Assembly (NCBI GenBank): GCA_900757695.1
Contig: CAAEOU010000376.1
Span: forward strand, 1-7,745
From: an uncultured Oscillospiraceae bacterium
GTDB taxonomy: Bacteria; Bacillota_A; Clostridia; Oscillospirales; Oscillospiraceae
DNA: 7,745 bases
Reading direction: 5' to 3'
In this document: positions 1-6,744 of the stretch, in pieces
How the letters are laid out: every line of letters begins with the position of its first letter
Numbering within the stretch: position 1 is the stretch's first letter
The notes under the pieces: model-generated
Seen by the model: only the letters and a program-made list of their open reading frames with translations
Told to the model about the DNA's origin: nothing
The model's database searches: none
Program-made: the position numbers and the translations under genes

Positions 1-108
1 CACCAGACTGCCCGCATAGATCACCACATCCGCCTGTCGGAGCAGCTCTGCCCCCCGCAGGGTGATAAGATCCGGCGCACCGGGCCCTGCTCCTATAAAG
101 TGTATCAC
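1..108 (-). CDS. cbiF: CbiF/CobM precorrin-4 C11-methyltransferase, N-terminal part (runs off window)
   Basis: Only the first 36 codons are in the window. They begin at a GTG and continue without a stop through base 1. The N-terminus [16 protein letters not shown] carries the glycine/proline-rich SAM-binding loop typical of the tetrapyrrole methylase family, and the run to IYAGSLV matches how CbiF/CobM proteins begin. The enzyme methylates C11 of (cobalt-)precorrin-4 in the cytoplasm using S-adenosylmethionine; beside cbiD and cbiK the anaerobic CbiF role is preferred. The GTG start overlaps the stop of the upstream ATPase-CbiD gene by four bases (GTGA, 105-108). A GGAGG ribosome-binding site lies 7 nt upstream, inside the end of that gene, so translational coupling is likely. 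Other methylases of the family (CobA/CbiL/CbiH) share the glycine loop, but this N-terminus fits CbiF best. Confidence 0.88.
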   Translation of the reverse strand, partial: MIHFIGAGPGAPDLITLRGAELLRQADVVIYAGSLV

Positions 109-2018
109 GGCTGTTCCTCCATTTCCCGCCTCCATGCACATTGAAGCGCCTCCGCCTCCGGGGTACTGCCCAGCAGTCCATATTCCTTGGAGAATACAAT
201 GGCTCCGATCCGGCAGTCTCCGCCGACCCGGCGCTTTAGCTGCCTGTCTATGGCGTTCATCAAGCTGTGCATCACCGGCTCCGCCAGATGCTCCTTTTTC
301 AGCAGTGCAATGCAGGCATCGGTGGTGGCGCAGTCCATCAGCGCCCGGCATAATTCCGTGCTTCCTCCCGCCAGCGCACAGTGCACCGCCATCAGCTCCC
401 GGCGGCAGTCCGCCACTCTGGAGTGGGTATTCATGATGCCTCCGGCCACCTTCACAAGCTTTCCGATATGCCCCACCAGCAGAATCTGCTGATAGTCCAA
501 ATTGGAAGCGGCGTCCAGCGCATCTCCAATAAAGTTCGAGCATTTCACCACCGGAGCCCCCAGCTGGTCAAGGCCCTGTTCCTGCAAAAAATCCATTCCG
601 TAATTTCCCGGGGTCAGAATCACCCGGCGCTTTCCCTCCGCATACCGCTGCCGCAGTTCCAGCGCAATGGTGTCAATGAGTGCCTGCTGACTCATGGGCT
701 CCACAATGCCTGAGGTTCCCAGAATGGAAATGCCGCCCTGTATCCCCAGATCTTCATTAAAGGTCTTTGCGGCTACCTCCGCTCCCTCCGGGGCCGAGAT
801 GATAACCGTAAGCCCTCCGGTATATTCCGCCGCCGTGCAGACCGATTTGACCGCTTCTGCAATCATGCTCCGGGGCACCGAATTGATGGCCGCCGCTCCC
901 ACCGGCTGATCCAGCCCGGGCTTTGTGATCCGTCCTATGCCTTCTCCGCCCTGGATGGTAATTCCGTTCTGCCCGCAATACCGTACCTCCGCTTCAATGA
1001 GCATGCCTGCGGTGGCATCCACATCATCCCCGGCGTCCTTCCGCACACCGCAGACCGCTCCGTCTTTCTCCGTCCGGCACTGCTCCAGCGCCACTTCCAC
1101 CGGCAGACCCTTTGGCGTGGTCAGCCGTACCGTCTCCGGCCACCGGCCTGTGAGCAGGCGGATGGCCGCCCCCTGTGCCGCCAGCGCAGCACAGGTGCCG
1201 GTGGTATAGCCGCAGCGAAGCTGCTTTCCCCCGGCCTGAACATAGTGCCGGAAGGCAGGTGCCTCCTGTGTATGCAGGCTGCCCGCCGGCAGGTCAAAGA
1301 GCGTTTCCAGATAGTTCCCGGAAAAAATCGTGCCGGTATCATCCATGCGATCCACCCGGCCATTTTTCAGGCAGAGCACTCGATCCGCACATCGGCGCAC
1401 CAGCTCCAGTTCGTGAAGACTGACCACCACTGCCAGATCTTCCTCCCGGGCCAGTGACCGCAGTGCCTCCACCAGCTCCAGCTGATATCGAATATCCAGA
1501 TAGGCAGTTGGTTCGTCCAGAATCAGCACCTTTGGCTCCTGGCACAGCGCTCTTGCCAGCAGGACCCGCTGCCGCTGTCCATCACTGACGGCATCAAAGG
1601 GGCGTTCCGCCAGCGCCTCCGCATGGAGCCGCTCCATGGCCGCATCCACCCGGTCCCAGTCCTCCCGAGAAAGAATGCCCAGCCTTCCCGTATAGGGATA
1701 GCGTCCGGCGGCCACCACCTCTCGGCAGGTCATGAGCTCCGGTATCGTCTGCCCGGTGAGCAGCAGGGACAGCTCTTTGGCCGTCTCATTGGGGCTCTGC
1801 TGTACCATATCCTTTCCTGACAGCAGTACCGTCCCCCCCTGCAAAGCAAGCTGTCCGGCAATGCTCTTCATCAAGGTGGATTTTCCCGCGCCATTGGGTC
1901 CCACCAACGCAAGGATCTCCCCGGCACGGACGCAGAATTCCACACCGGACACAACAGCCTTCCTGCGATAGCCCACACACAGCTGCCGGGTCTCTAATTT
2001 GATCGGTTCCTGATTCAT
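105..2018 (-). CDS. cbiD: Fusion: BtuD/FepC-type ABC transporter ATPase + CbiD (cobalt-precorrin-5B C1-methyltransferase)
   Basis: One uninterrupted 637-residue reading frame holds two complete enzymes. Residues about 5-245 are an ABC ATPase of the iron/B12 importer class. It has Walker [10 protein letters not shown] (40-48), a GRYPYTG segment (105-111), an LSGGQ-type signature in the variant form VSDGQRQR (144-151), Walker B VLILDE (164-169) and switch His202. Residues about 266-637 are full-length CbiD, with [13 protein letters not shown] (270-282), [47 protein letters not shown] and NTHSRVAD. CbiD uses SAM to methylate C1 of cobalt-precorrin-5B, giving cobalt-precorrin-6A. The roughly 20-residue linker has no stop, and no in-frame ATG, GTG or TTG lies between Met225 and the CbiD domain, so a separate CbiD start is unlikely. 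The start ATG overlaps the permease stop (ATGA, 2015-2018) and has an AAGGAG site 8 nt upstream. The ATPase should serve the permease and binding protein encoded just upstream. Confidence 0.93.
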   Translation of the reverse strand: MNQEPIKLETRQLCVGYRRKAVVSGVEFCVRAGEILALVGPNGAGKSTLMKSIAGQLALQGGTVLLSGKDMVQQSPNETAKELSLLLTGQTIPELMTCREVVAAGRYPYTGRLGILSREDWDRVDAAMERLHAEALAERPFDAVSDGQRQRVLLARALCQEPKVLILDEPTAYLDIRYQLELVEALRSLAREEDLAVVVSLHELELVRRCADRVLCLKNGRVDRMDDTGTIFSGNYLETLFDLPAGSLHTQEAPAFRHYVQAGGKQLRCGYTTGTCAALAAQGAAIRLLTGRWPETVRLTTPKGLPVEVALEQCRTEKDGAVCGVRKDAGDDVDATAGMLIEAEVRYCGQNGITIQGGEGIGRITKPGLDQPVGAAAINSVPRSMIAEAVKSVCTAAEYTGGLTVIISAPEGAEVAAKTFNEDLGIQGGISILGTSGIVEPMSQQALIDTIALELRQRYAEGKRRVILTPGNYGMDFLQEQGLDQLGAPVVKCSNFIGDALDAASNLDYQQILLVGHIGKLVKVAGGIMNTHSRVADCRRELMAVHCALAGGSTELCRALMDCATTDACIALLKKEHLAEPVMHSLMNAIDRQLKRRVGGDCRIGAIVFSKEYGLLGSTPEAEALQCAWRREMEEQP

Positions 2019-3037
2019 GAAAAGCGCTCCTTTTGCCGGTGCAGCATCATAAAGATCACCACAGGGGCTCCAAATACCGCAGTTACCGTGCTGATGCTCA
2101 GTTCCGTAGGGGAAAACATAGTCCGTGCCAGAAGATCGCAGAGCAGGCAGAACGCCGCACCGCCCAAAAAGCAGGCCGGGATCATCAAAATCGGCTTTGC
2201 GGTCTTTAGCAGCTGCCGCATGAGATGGGGTGTCGCAATCCCCAAAAAGGAGATCGGCCCTGCGAAGGCGGTCACTGTGGCCGCCAGCACGCTGGACAGC
2301 AGGATCAGCGCCAGCCGAAGCCGTCGGAGATTGACCCCAAGGCTTACCGCATATTTCTCCCCCAGCTGGTAGGCCCCCATGGGCTTGGACAGCAGGAAGC
2401 TCAGAAGTATGGCCACCAATACCACCGGCACCATGGTCCTGACATTCTCCCAGCCGGTGCCGGAAAAGCTGCCCCGGGACCAGTTGTGGAGATTTACAAT
2501 ATTGGAATCCTCCGCAAAGGTCACCATAAAATCCGTAATGGCCGAGCAGATATAGCCGATCATGACGCCGCAGACCACCAGCACACTCATCCGATTGACA
2601 CGCCCGGAGATCATCAGGATCATCCCCATGGACAAGCCCGCCCCTGCAAACGCCGACAGGATCATGGCTCCGGAGGAGAGGCTGGCTCCCATCCGAAGGC
2701 TTACGATCATGGCGATGGCAACGGTGAGCTTGGCCCCGGAGGAAATGCCCAGCACAAAGGGCCCCGCAATGGGATTGGAAAAGAACGTCTGAAGCAGGAA
2801 CCCTGCCACCGCCAGCGCACCGCCCAGCACCGCTGCGGCAATCAACCGGGGCATCCGAATAGTCCAGATGATCTGCCCGGCAGTGCTGTCCCGATTTTCT
2901 CCCCGCAGGATCTCCCACAGCTGATCCATGGGCACCCTTACGCTGCCGATCCGCAGATTCAGCAGCAGGAGCAGCAGCAGTCCGGCCCCAAGGATTCCAA
3001 ATGCCGCAAGGCAGCGGCGCTTTTCGTGTTGCAGCAT
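2015..3037 (-). CDS. FecCD/BtuC-family ABC transporter permease
   Basis: This 340-residue, strongly hydrophobic membrane protein is the channel subunit of a type II importer of the B12, heme or ferric-siderophore class. Family marks include RMPRLIAAAVLGGALAVAG (61-79), NPIAGPFVLGISSGA (88-102), the basic stretch KYAVSLGVNLRRLRL, and GPISFLGIATPHLMR near residue 265-280, which in this family lies by the ATPase coupling helices. The length agrees with the usual 320-350 residues and about ten membrane helices. The start ATG has an AAGGA ribosome-binding site 6 nt upstream, only 12 nt after the binding-protein stop. The stop overlaps the ATPase-CbiD start, so permease and ATPase are probably made in coupled amounts. 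A single permease gene implies a homodimer. Family membership is clear, but the substrate (corrinoid, tetrapyrrole, metal chelate) cannot be read from the sequence; the operon favours cobalt or B12-related cargo. Confidence 0.93.
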   Translation of the reverse strand: MLQHEKRRCLAAFGILGAGLLLLLLLNLRIGSVRVPMDQLWEILRGENRDSTAGQIIWTIRMPRLIAAAVLGGALAVAGFLLQTFFSNPIAGPFVLGISSGAKLTVAIAMIVSLRMGASLSSGAMILSAFAGAGLSMGMILMISGRVNRMSVLVVCGVMIGYICSAITDFMVTFAEDSNIVNLHNWSRGSFSGTGWENVRTMVPVVLVAILLSFLLSKPMGAYQLGEKYAVSLGVNLRRLRLALILLSSVLAATVTAFAGPISFLGIATPHLMRQLLKTAKPILMIPACFLGGAAFCLLCDLLARTMFSPTELSISTVTAVFGAPVVIFMMLHRQKERFS

Positions 3038-3049
3038 AGCGCTTCCTTT

Positions 3050-4180
3050 CTATTGCAGTCGATACAGGTAATTCAGCGGCGCCGCCGTATCCCCGGAGAA
3101 CACCGCATGCAGATCGGAGATCATCTCCGCAGTGCCGCTGACCTGCTGGAACATATTCTGCCCCGTACACCAGACGTTTCCCGACTGAACCGCCTTACAA
3201 TCCTTCATCAGCGGGCTCTTTTCCAGCAGCGCATCCAGCGAGGCAAGCTCCCCCTCCACGGTGCTGTTGTAGATCAGAAAATCTGCTTCCTTTGCCACCG
3301 CAAAGAACTGCTCCAGATCCATATTGACCGTGGAACGGCTGCCCTGATCCCCCAGTTCTTCGTCCGTAAAGGCATAGCTGCCCCCCGCCTGCCGGATCAT
3401 CTGGGCGATATAGTCATGGGGCGTCCGCACGTTGGCATAGCCCGAAGATGTGAAATAAAAAAATACCACCGTTGGCGCCTGACCATTTTGCTGCTGTGTC
3501 TCCTTTTGGACGCTCTGAACCTGCTGAACGCTTTCCTGAAAGAAGGCTTCCGCCTGCTCCAATGTTCCGGTCAAAAGCCCATAGAGCTTGATCCACTCCA
3601 CCCGACCCAGCGGGCTTTCCTCATAGCTGGAGCGCTCTACCAGTACCGGAATGCCCAGCTGCTCCAGCTTTTCCCTTACCTCCGGGCTGTGGGTGATCAT
3701 GGTATTTTCCACCGCAAGACCGCAGCCCTCATCCAGCACCACCTCGTAGTCCGGAGCGCTGTATTTCCCCACATATAGGATATCGTCCGACAGAACCTTC
3801 TCCCGAATTTCCGGGATGGTCCAATTCTCCGCACTGGTGCTGGTCATATCCACCTGTTCCATAGCCCCGGCCTGCAAAAACAGATCCATGGCAGCAGAGG
3901 AAGCCACATAGATATTGGAAAGGGGCTCCTGTAGGATGACAACATCCCCGCCGATCCCCTCTGGTGCAGTTTTCCCCTCCGGAACCAGCAGATATTTCGT
4001 CCCTTCGATGCCGATCAGCGCATAACCTCCGGTATAGTAGTCCACCTGATACTCCCGGGCATATTGAAGCTCCATGCTTCCCGTCTTCTCCATGGACGAC
4101 CAGCCGCCCTCCGACGGTTTTCCACAGGCGCAAAGGCCCAGCAGCAGGAGTACCGCCGCAAACAGCCCGCCCCTTCTCAT
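3050..4180 (-). CDS. Lipoprotein substrate-binding protein of the FecCD-type ABC importer (BtuF-like fold)
   Basis: The 376-residue product starts with a lipoprotein signal peptide (MRRGG, hydrophobic core, lipobox LCAC with Cys19), so it should be anchored to the outer face of the membrane. The rest looks like a two-lobed helical-backbone binding protein of the BtuF/FhuD class. Supporting stretches are GLAVENTMITHSPEVREKL, LGIPVLVERSSYEESPLGR followed by VEWIKLYGLL (about 175-203, the typical end of lobe 1 and start of the linking helix), and a C-terminal lobe with DFLIYNST and QSGNVWC. In known family members such proteins deliver corrinoids, heme or siderophores to the permease. The start overlaps the stop of the preceding lipoprotein gene (ATGA, 4177-4180). 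No good ribosome-binding site precedes it, so translation probably depends on coupling. The N-terminal 40-80 segment, rich in Tyr and Gly, is longer than in BtuF. Function is secure as a binding protein; the ligand is unknown. Confidence 0.87.
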   Translation of the reverse strand: MRRGGLFAAVLLLLGLCACGKPSEGGWSSMEKTGSMELQYAREYQVDYYTGGYALIGIEGTKYLLVPEGKTAPEGIGGDVVILQEPLSNIYVASSAAMDLFLQAGAMEQVDMTSTSAENWTIPEIREKVLSDDILYVGKYSAPDYEVVLDEGCGLAVENTMITHSPEVREKLEQLGIPVLVERSSYEESPLGRVEWIKLYGLLTGTLEQAEAFFQESVQQVQSVQKETQQQNGQAPTVVFFYFTSSGYANVRTPHDYIAQMIRQAGGSYAFTDEELGDQGSRSTVNMDLEQFFAVAKEADFLIYNSTVEGELASLDALLEKSPLMKDCKAVQSGNVWCTGQNMFQQVSGTAEMISDLHAVFSGDTAAPLNYLYRLQ

Positions 4181-5127
4181 GAAGCAGAAGTGACGGAAGC
4201 GGAGGCAAAGGTCAGCGTATAGTCAATGAGATAGGGCTGGCTCATGGCAGTGGTATCCGCCTGCACCGCCACAGGCGCATCAAAGGTAGTGATGGGGATT
4301 TCAAATACGGAATTTCCCTCCGTGTTCACCGGATCATACTGAACCCCGTCCACGACCATATAGTCATAGTTGTTGCTGCTCCATGCAATGGAAACCGTAT
4401 ACACGCCGCCGCTGACCGTGAGCGCCGCAGGGGATTCCACGCTGGCACGGCCGGAGCCGCCGGACAGGGTCACATCCACGGTGTATTCGCCGTCATCCAG
4501 CAGAAAATCCGCCGTACTGGTGCCCCGTGCCTCCAAAAAGGCATCCGCTGGCAGAGAGTCCGCCCGGAACAGCAGCGTTCTGTCATACCACTTTTCCTTT
4601 TTCCGGCTGAACGCCGCACAGGCAACGCCGGTATCCAGTGCCTCCACCGGCAGGGTAAAGCTGCCCACGCCGTCCTCCGCTTCCACCCGTGGGATATAAG
4701 CATCCTCACCTGCCGCTGCGGCTTCCTCCGCAGTGCCCGCATAGAGATAGAGATAGGACTGGCTGGACATATAGAGCACCGCCTGCATCTGCCCGTTCTC
4801 CACCTGAAGCTCACAGCGGTCCACCTTAAACATGGAGGAGGAGGATTTCATCTCCACCTCATAGGTGCCGTCCTTCAGCTCCGAGGCGTAAACCGGGGTC
4901 ATGCCCGCCTCTACCACTTCTTCCACCGTGGTCATCTCTCCTGCGCTGGCCACCTGATCCGCCTTGGGCGCTGCATTTCCCGTCTCACCGGCGCTGGCCA
5001 TGGCCTCCGCTGTGGCCTCCGACTTCGCGGCTGCCGCAGAGGCCGAAGCTGTTTCCCCGCCGCAGCCGCTCAGCAGGCCCAGCAGCATTCCCGCTGCCAG
5101 CAGCAGCGCAATATTCCGATTTTTCAT
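4177..5127 (-). CDS. Lipoprotein with two tandem beta-rich domains, unknown function (possibly ligand-binding, NEAT-like)
   Basis: I do not recognise an established function. The 316-residue product has a lipoprotein signal (lipobox LSGC, Cys22) and an Ala/Ser/Glu-rich, disordered-looking tether to about residue 75. Two domains follow, each opening with a DG-x-Y strand. Domain 1 (about 83-187) starts KDGTYEVEM, then has SSSSMF (95-100), ELQVENGQMQAVLYM and EKWYDRTLLF. Domain 2 (about 209-308) starts DDGEYTVDV, then ALTVSGGVYTVSIAWSS, the tyrosine-rich NNYDYMVVDGVQY (252-264), and FEIPITTFDAPVAV. The pattern of strand, Ser-rich turn, strand with a central NG/GG turn, and tyrosines recalls immunoglobulin-like surface ligand-binding domains such as NEAT heme-binding modules, but that is inference from pattern only. 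It has an AGGAG site 7 nt before its ATG. Its place between CbiK and the binding protein suggests a surface role in capturing or passing ligand to the importer. Confidence 0.75.
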   Translation of the reverse strand: MKNRNIALLLAAGMLLGLLSGCGGETASASAAAAKSEATAEAMASAGETGNAAPKADQVASAGEMTTVEEVVEAGMTPVYASELKDGTYEVEMKSSSSMFKVDRCELQVENGQMQAVLYMSSQSYLYLYAGTAEEAAAAGEDAYIPRVEAEDGVGSFTLPVEALDTGVACAAFSRKKEKWYDRTLLFRADSLPADAFLEARGTSTADFLLDDGEYTVDVTLSGGSGRASVESPAALTVSGGVYTVSIAWSSNNYDYMVVDGVQYDPVNTEGNSVFEIPITTFDAPVAVQADTTAMSQPYLIDYTLTFASASVTSAS

Positions 5128-5149
5128 AGTGTCTCTCCTGTTACGTCGA

Positions 5150-5180
5150 GGGCCCGGACCCCGCTATGGAATCCGGGCCC
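5150..5180 (-). repeat. GC-rich inverted repeat between cbiK and the second lipoprotein gene
   Basis: Perfect 9-bp arms (GGGCCCGGA at 5150-5158 and TCCGGGCCC at 5172-5180) enclose a 13-nt loop in the 61-nt gap between the two genes. On the operon strand no U-run follows the stem, so it is not a standard intrinsic terminator. It could be an mRNA-stabilising or processing hairpin that sets the ratio of CbiK to downstream products. On the opposite strand the stem is followed by CTGTTTTGTT, so it could stop antisense transcription. Confidence 0.7.
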
Positions 5181-5188
5181 CTGTTTTG

Positions 5189-6265
5189 TTACTGATTCAG
5201 GGCTTCAATGGCGGCCTGTGCGTGCTGTACATAGAGCTTCTGAATTGCCTCCAGCTCGCCCAGTCCACGAACCACGGGAACCACCTCATAGCCTGCGGCC
5301 TCAAAGGTAGACTTCCAGGAATCCGGATCATCCCCCGCCATATCATTGTTGGCATGGTCGCCCGCCACCACCATCAGGGGCTCCAATACCACACGCTCAT
5401 AATCGCCCGTCTGGACCAGCTTCAGCACATCGTCCAGAGAGGGAGTTGCCTCTACGGTGCCAACATAGTAGTTGGTGCAGCCCATATCGGTGAGGACATT
5501 CTGCATCTTGGCATAGACCTGATTGGACTCTGCCTCGGTGCCGTGGCCCATAAAGCAGATGGCGGTCTTTCCGTCGTCATACTCCTTCGTTGCGTCCACA
5601 ATGGCCTGTGCCACAGCTTCAAAATCTTCGTCAGAGGTCAGCAGCGGCTCACCGATGGACACCTGCTCAAAGGCATCGGAATACTGGGCTACCTCATCCA
5701 CCAGATCGTTGTATTCGAGCCCACTCATCAGATGGGTGGGCTGCACCACCAGCGTCTTGACACCATTATCCACCGCACGATCCAGTGCTTCCGTCACATT
5801 GTCGATGGAGACATTATCTCGGCTCTTTACATGGTCAATGATAATCTGGCTGGTAAATCCCCGGCGCACGCTGTAGTCCGGGCAGGCATCGGCAATGGCG
5901 CCCTCAATGGCACCGATGGTCAGTCTGCGGCTGTCATTATAGCTGGTGCCGAAGCTGACGACCAGCAGCTCCCGCTCCCCGATCTCATCCTGGTTGCGCG
6001 TATCGTCCAAGCTGGCGTCCCCCGTTTCGTAGTTTTCTTCTTCCTCCTCGGCAGAGGCAGCTTCCTCGTTTACGGAAGCTGCCGCTTCCTTCACAGACGC
6101 CTCCGGCGCCTGAGCAGGTGTCTCCATCTCAGCGGGAGCAGTGGTTTCTGCTGCACTGACAGGCTCCTGAGCAGGCGCAGCAGAGCTTGCGGCTTCTCCG
6201 CCGCAGCCTGCCAGCAGTCCTGTCAGCATCGTCAGTGACAGGAGCATTGCGATCATTTTCTTCAT
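5189..6265 (-). CDS. cbiK: Lipoprotein-type CbiK, sirohydrochlorin cobaltochelatase (predicted surface-exposed)
   Basis: CbiK inserts Co2+ into sirohydrochlorin, the entry step of the anaerobic B12 pathway. The chelatase domain runs from about residue 97 (ERELLVVSFGTSY) to the end. It keeps the three family metal-site residues: His241 in FMGHGTEAESN, Glu272 in VGTVEATPS and His304 in VVAGDHANNDMAGD. VQPTHLMSGLEYNDL is also typical. Ahead of it is a lipoprotein signal (lipobox LAGC, Cys21) and a roughly 70-residue Ala/Glu/Ser-rich tether with a run of five Glu, so the enzyme is predicted outside the membrane. Periplasmic CbiK is known in Desulfovibrio (CbiKP), so export has precedent. I start at ATG 6265 (MKKM): AAGGA lies 8 nt upstream, whereas an in-frame ATG at 6274 would overlap that site. 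It is the first gene of the operon, directly behind the cobalamin riboswitch. With intact ligands it may be catalytic; a metal- or tetrapyrrole-binding role is the alternative. Confidence 0.92.
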   Translation of the reverse strand: MKKMIAMLLSLTMLTGLLAGCGGEAASSAAPAQEPVSAAETTAPAEMETPAQAPEASVKEAAASVNEEAASAEEEEENYETGDASLDDTRNQDEIGERELLVVSFGTSYNDSRRLTIGAIEGAIADACPDYSVRRGFTSQIIIDHVKSRDNVSIDNVTEALDRAVDNGVKTLVVQPTHLMSGLEYNDLVDEVAQYSDAFEQVSIGEPLLTSDEDFEAVAQAIVDATKEYDDGKTAICFMGHGTEAESNQVYAKMQNVLTDMGCTNYYVGTVEATPSLDDVLKLVQTGDYERVVLEPLMVVAGDHANNDMAGDDPDSWKSTFEAAGYEVVPVVRGLGELEAIQKLYVQHAQAAIEALNQ

Positions 6266-6330
6266 ATTGTACATCCTTTCTGTATTGGGGCGTTCCCGCT
6301 ATGCGGTACTGCCCGGAGTGTGCGGAATTG

Positions 6331-6358
6331 AAAAACCGACCGCATGACTGCGATCGGT
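6331..6358 (-). terminator. Intrinsic terminator, expression platform of the cobalamin riboswitch
   Basis: On the minus strand ACCGATCGCA and TGCGGTCGGT form a 10-bp stem (one U-G pair) with a 4-nt GTCA loop. A short U-run follows at 6334-6331. It lies between the riboswitch and the cbiK start, where a ligand-controlled terminator is expected. Its 5' arm (6349-6356 on this strand) can instead pair with an upstream segment at 6445-6452. Confidence 0.88.
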
Positions 6359-6435
6359 AATTTCTGAAAAAGCGCGCACAACTCCCTTGGTGTTGGTGGT
6401 ACAGAAAGGAGGCCTGCACACATCCGTCAGAAAAC

Positions 6436-6456
6436 AGATCCGTGGACCGCAGATCT
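6436..6456 (-). promoter_or_regulatory. P13-like hairpin carrying the candidate antiterminator strand
   Basis: Just downstream of the riboswitch P1 helix, arms AGATC and GATCT form a 5-bp stem around an 11-nt loop. The loop contains UCCA(C) (6442-6446), complementary to the UGGG of the L5 loop of the aptamer (6573-6576), as expected for the L5-L13 kissing contact of cobalamin riboswitches. The same hairpin contains CUGCGGUC (6445-6452), which can make 8 pairs with GAUCGCAG in the 5' arm and loop of the terminator. The two pairings should exclude each other. The pairings are seen in the sequence; the mechanism is inferred. Confidence 0.65.
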
Positions 6457-6465
6457 TGAGATTCT

Positions 6466-6637
6466 ACGTGCAGGCAGGTCTCCTGACTTCCTTCATTGCC
6501 GCCGCACCCTTCCCAGTTTCCCAGTGTATCTGTGCGGCGCTCCGGTACACAGTGACGGCATCGCTCCGGATTCCCACCGGATTCCCTTTTCACCCATTCC
6601 AGCGGAGCCAAAGCTCCGTAATGGACACCTTACACGC
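6466..6637 (-). promoter_or_regulatory. Cobalamin riboswitch aptamer (B12 element)
   Basis: The leader of the cbiK operon contains the hallmark B12 box AGTCAGGAGACCTGCC (6488-6473), the core GCCGTCACTGTG (6559-6548) and a CCGG-UGGGAAU-CCGG P5 hairpin (6580-6566). A peripheral stem GCCGCAC/GTGCGGC (6538-6532 with 6507-6501) and a CGGAGC/GCTCCG hairpin near the 5' end complete the picture. Closing helix P1 is seen as GCGTGTA (6637-6631) pairing with TGCACGT (6472-6466), seven pairs including two wobbles. Cobalamin riboswitches bind adenosyl- or other cobalamins and usually switch genes off when B12 is plentiful. The attached terminator fits that OFF logic. Confidence 0.95.
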
Positions 6638-6660
6638 TACAAATGTATGTTCTCGTATTC

Positions 6661-6676
6661 AATTCCTTGTGGAATT
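6661..6676. repeat. Small inverted repeat over the -10/start region of the operon promoter
   Basis: AATTCC and GGAATT are perfect 6-bp arms separated by TTGT on the plus strand. The repeat overlaps the last bases of the -10 box and the expected transcription start at about 6667. This is where a repressor site could sit, but six AT-rich base pairs may arise by chance, so operator function is only a possibility. Confidence 0.4.
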
Positions 6677-6702
6677 ATAGCATTCGGGGAAAACGATGTC
6701 AA
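6674..6702 (-). promoter_or_regulatory. Consensus SigA-type promoter for the B12/importer operon
   Basis: A perfect -35 TTGACA (6702-6697) and perfect -10 TATAAT (6679-6674) are separated by exactly 17 nt. Transcription would start near 6667, about 30 nt before the riboswitch P1 helix. A fully consensus promoter upstream of a riboswitch fits control by termination rather than by a weak activated promoter. Confidence 0.93.
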
Positions 6703-6744
6703 TCGCTGCCGAAGCTGGGGGCCCAGGTGTAAAACGCAGGACGC

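Noticed and set aside
2019..3170. Upstream extension of the long minus-strand frame that contains ATPase-CbiD
   Set aside because: These 384 codons lie over the permease and the end of the binding-protein gene in another frame, and read as Arg/Gly/Ala-rich non-protein sequence. The ATG at 2018 has a ribosome-binding site and the usual ATGA overlap.
2225..3778. 517-codon plus-strand frame opposite the permease and binding-protein genes
   Set aside because: Its composition (His, Gln, Arg, Pro rich) is that of an antisense shadow in GC-rich DNA, with no recognisable motif; the minus-strand genes there are convincing.
5150..5180. Intrinsic terminator of the operon after cbiK
   Set aside because: No U-run on the operon strand, and the next gene has a good ribosome-binding site but no visible promoter, so read-through is expected.
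4964..6238. 424-codon plus-strand frame opposite cbiK
   Set aside because: Antisense shadow of cbiK and the second lipoprotein gene, without family motifs and crossing the intergenic hairpin.
6129..6611. 160-codon minus-strand frame covering the riboswitch
   Set aside because: It lies over the structured aptamer and terminator and overlaps cbiK in another frame; no protein motif is visible.
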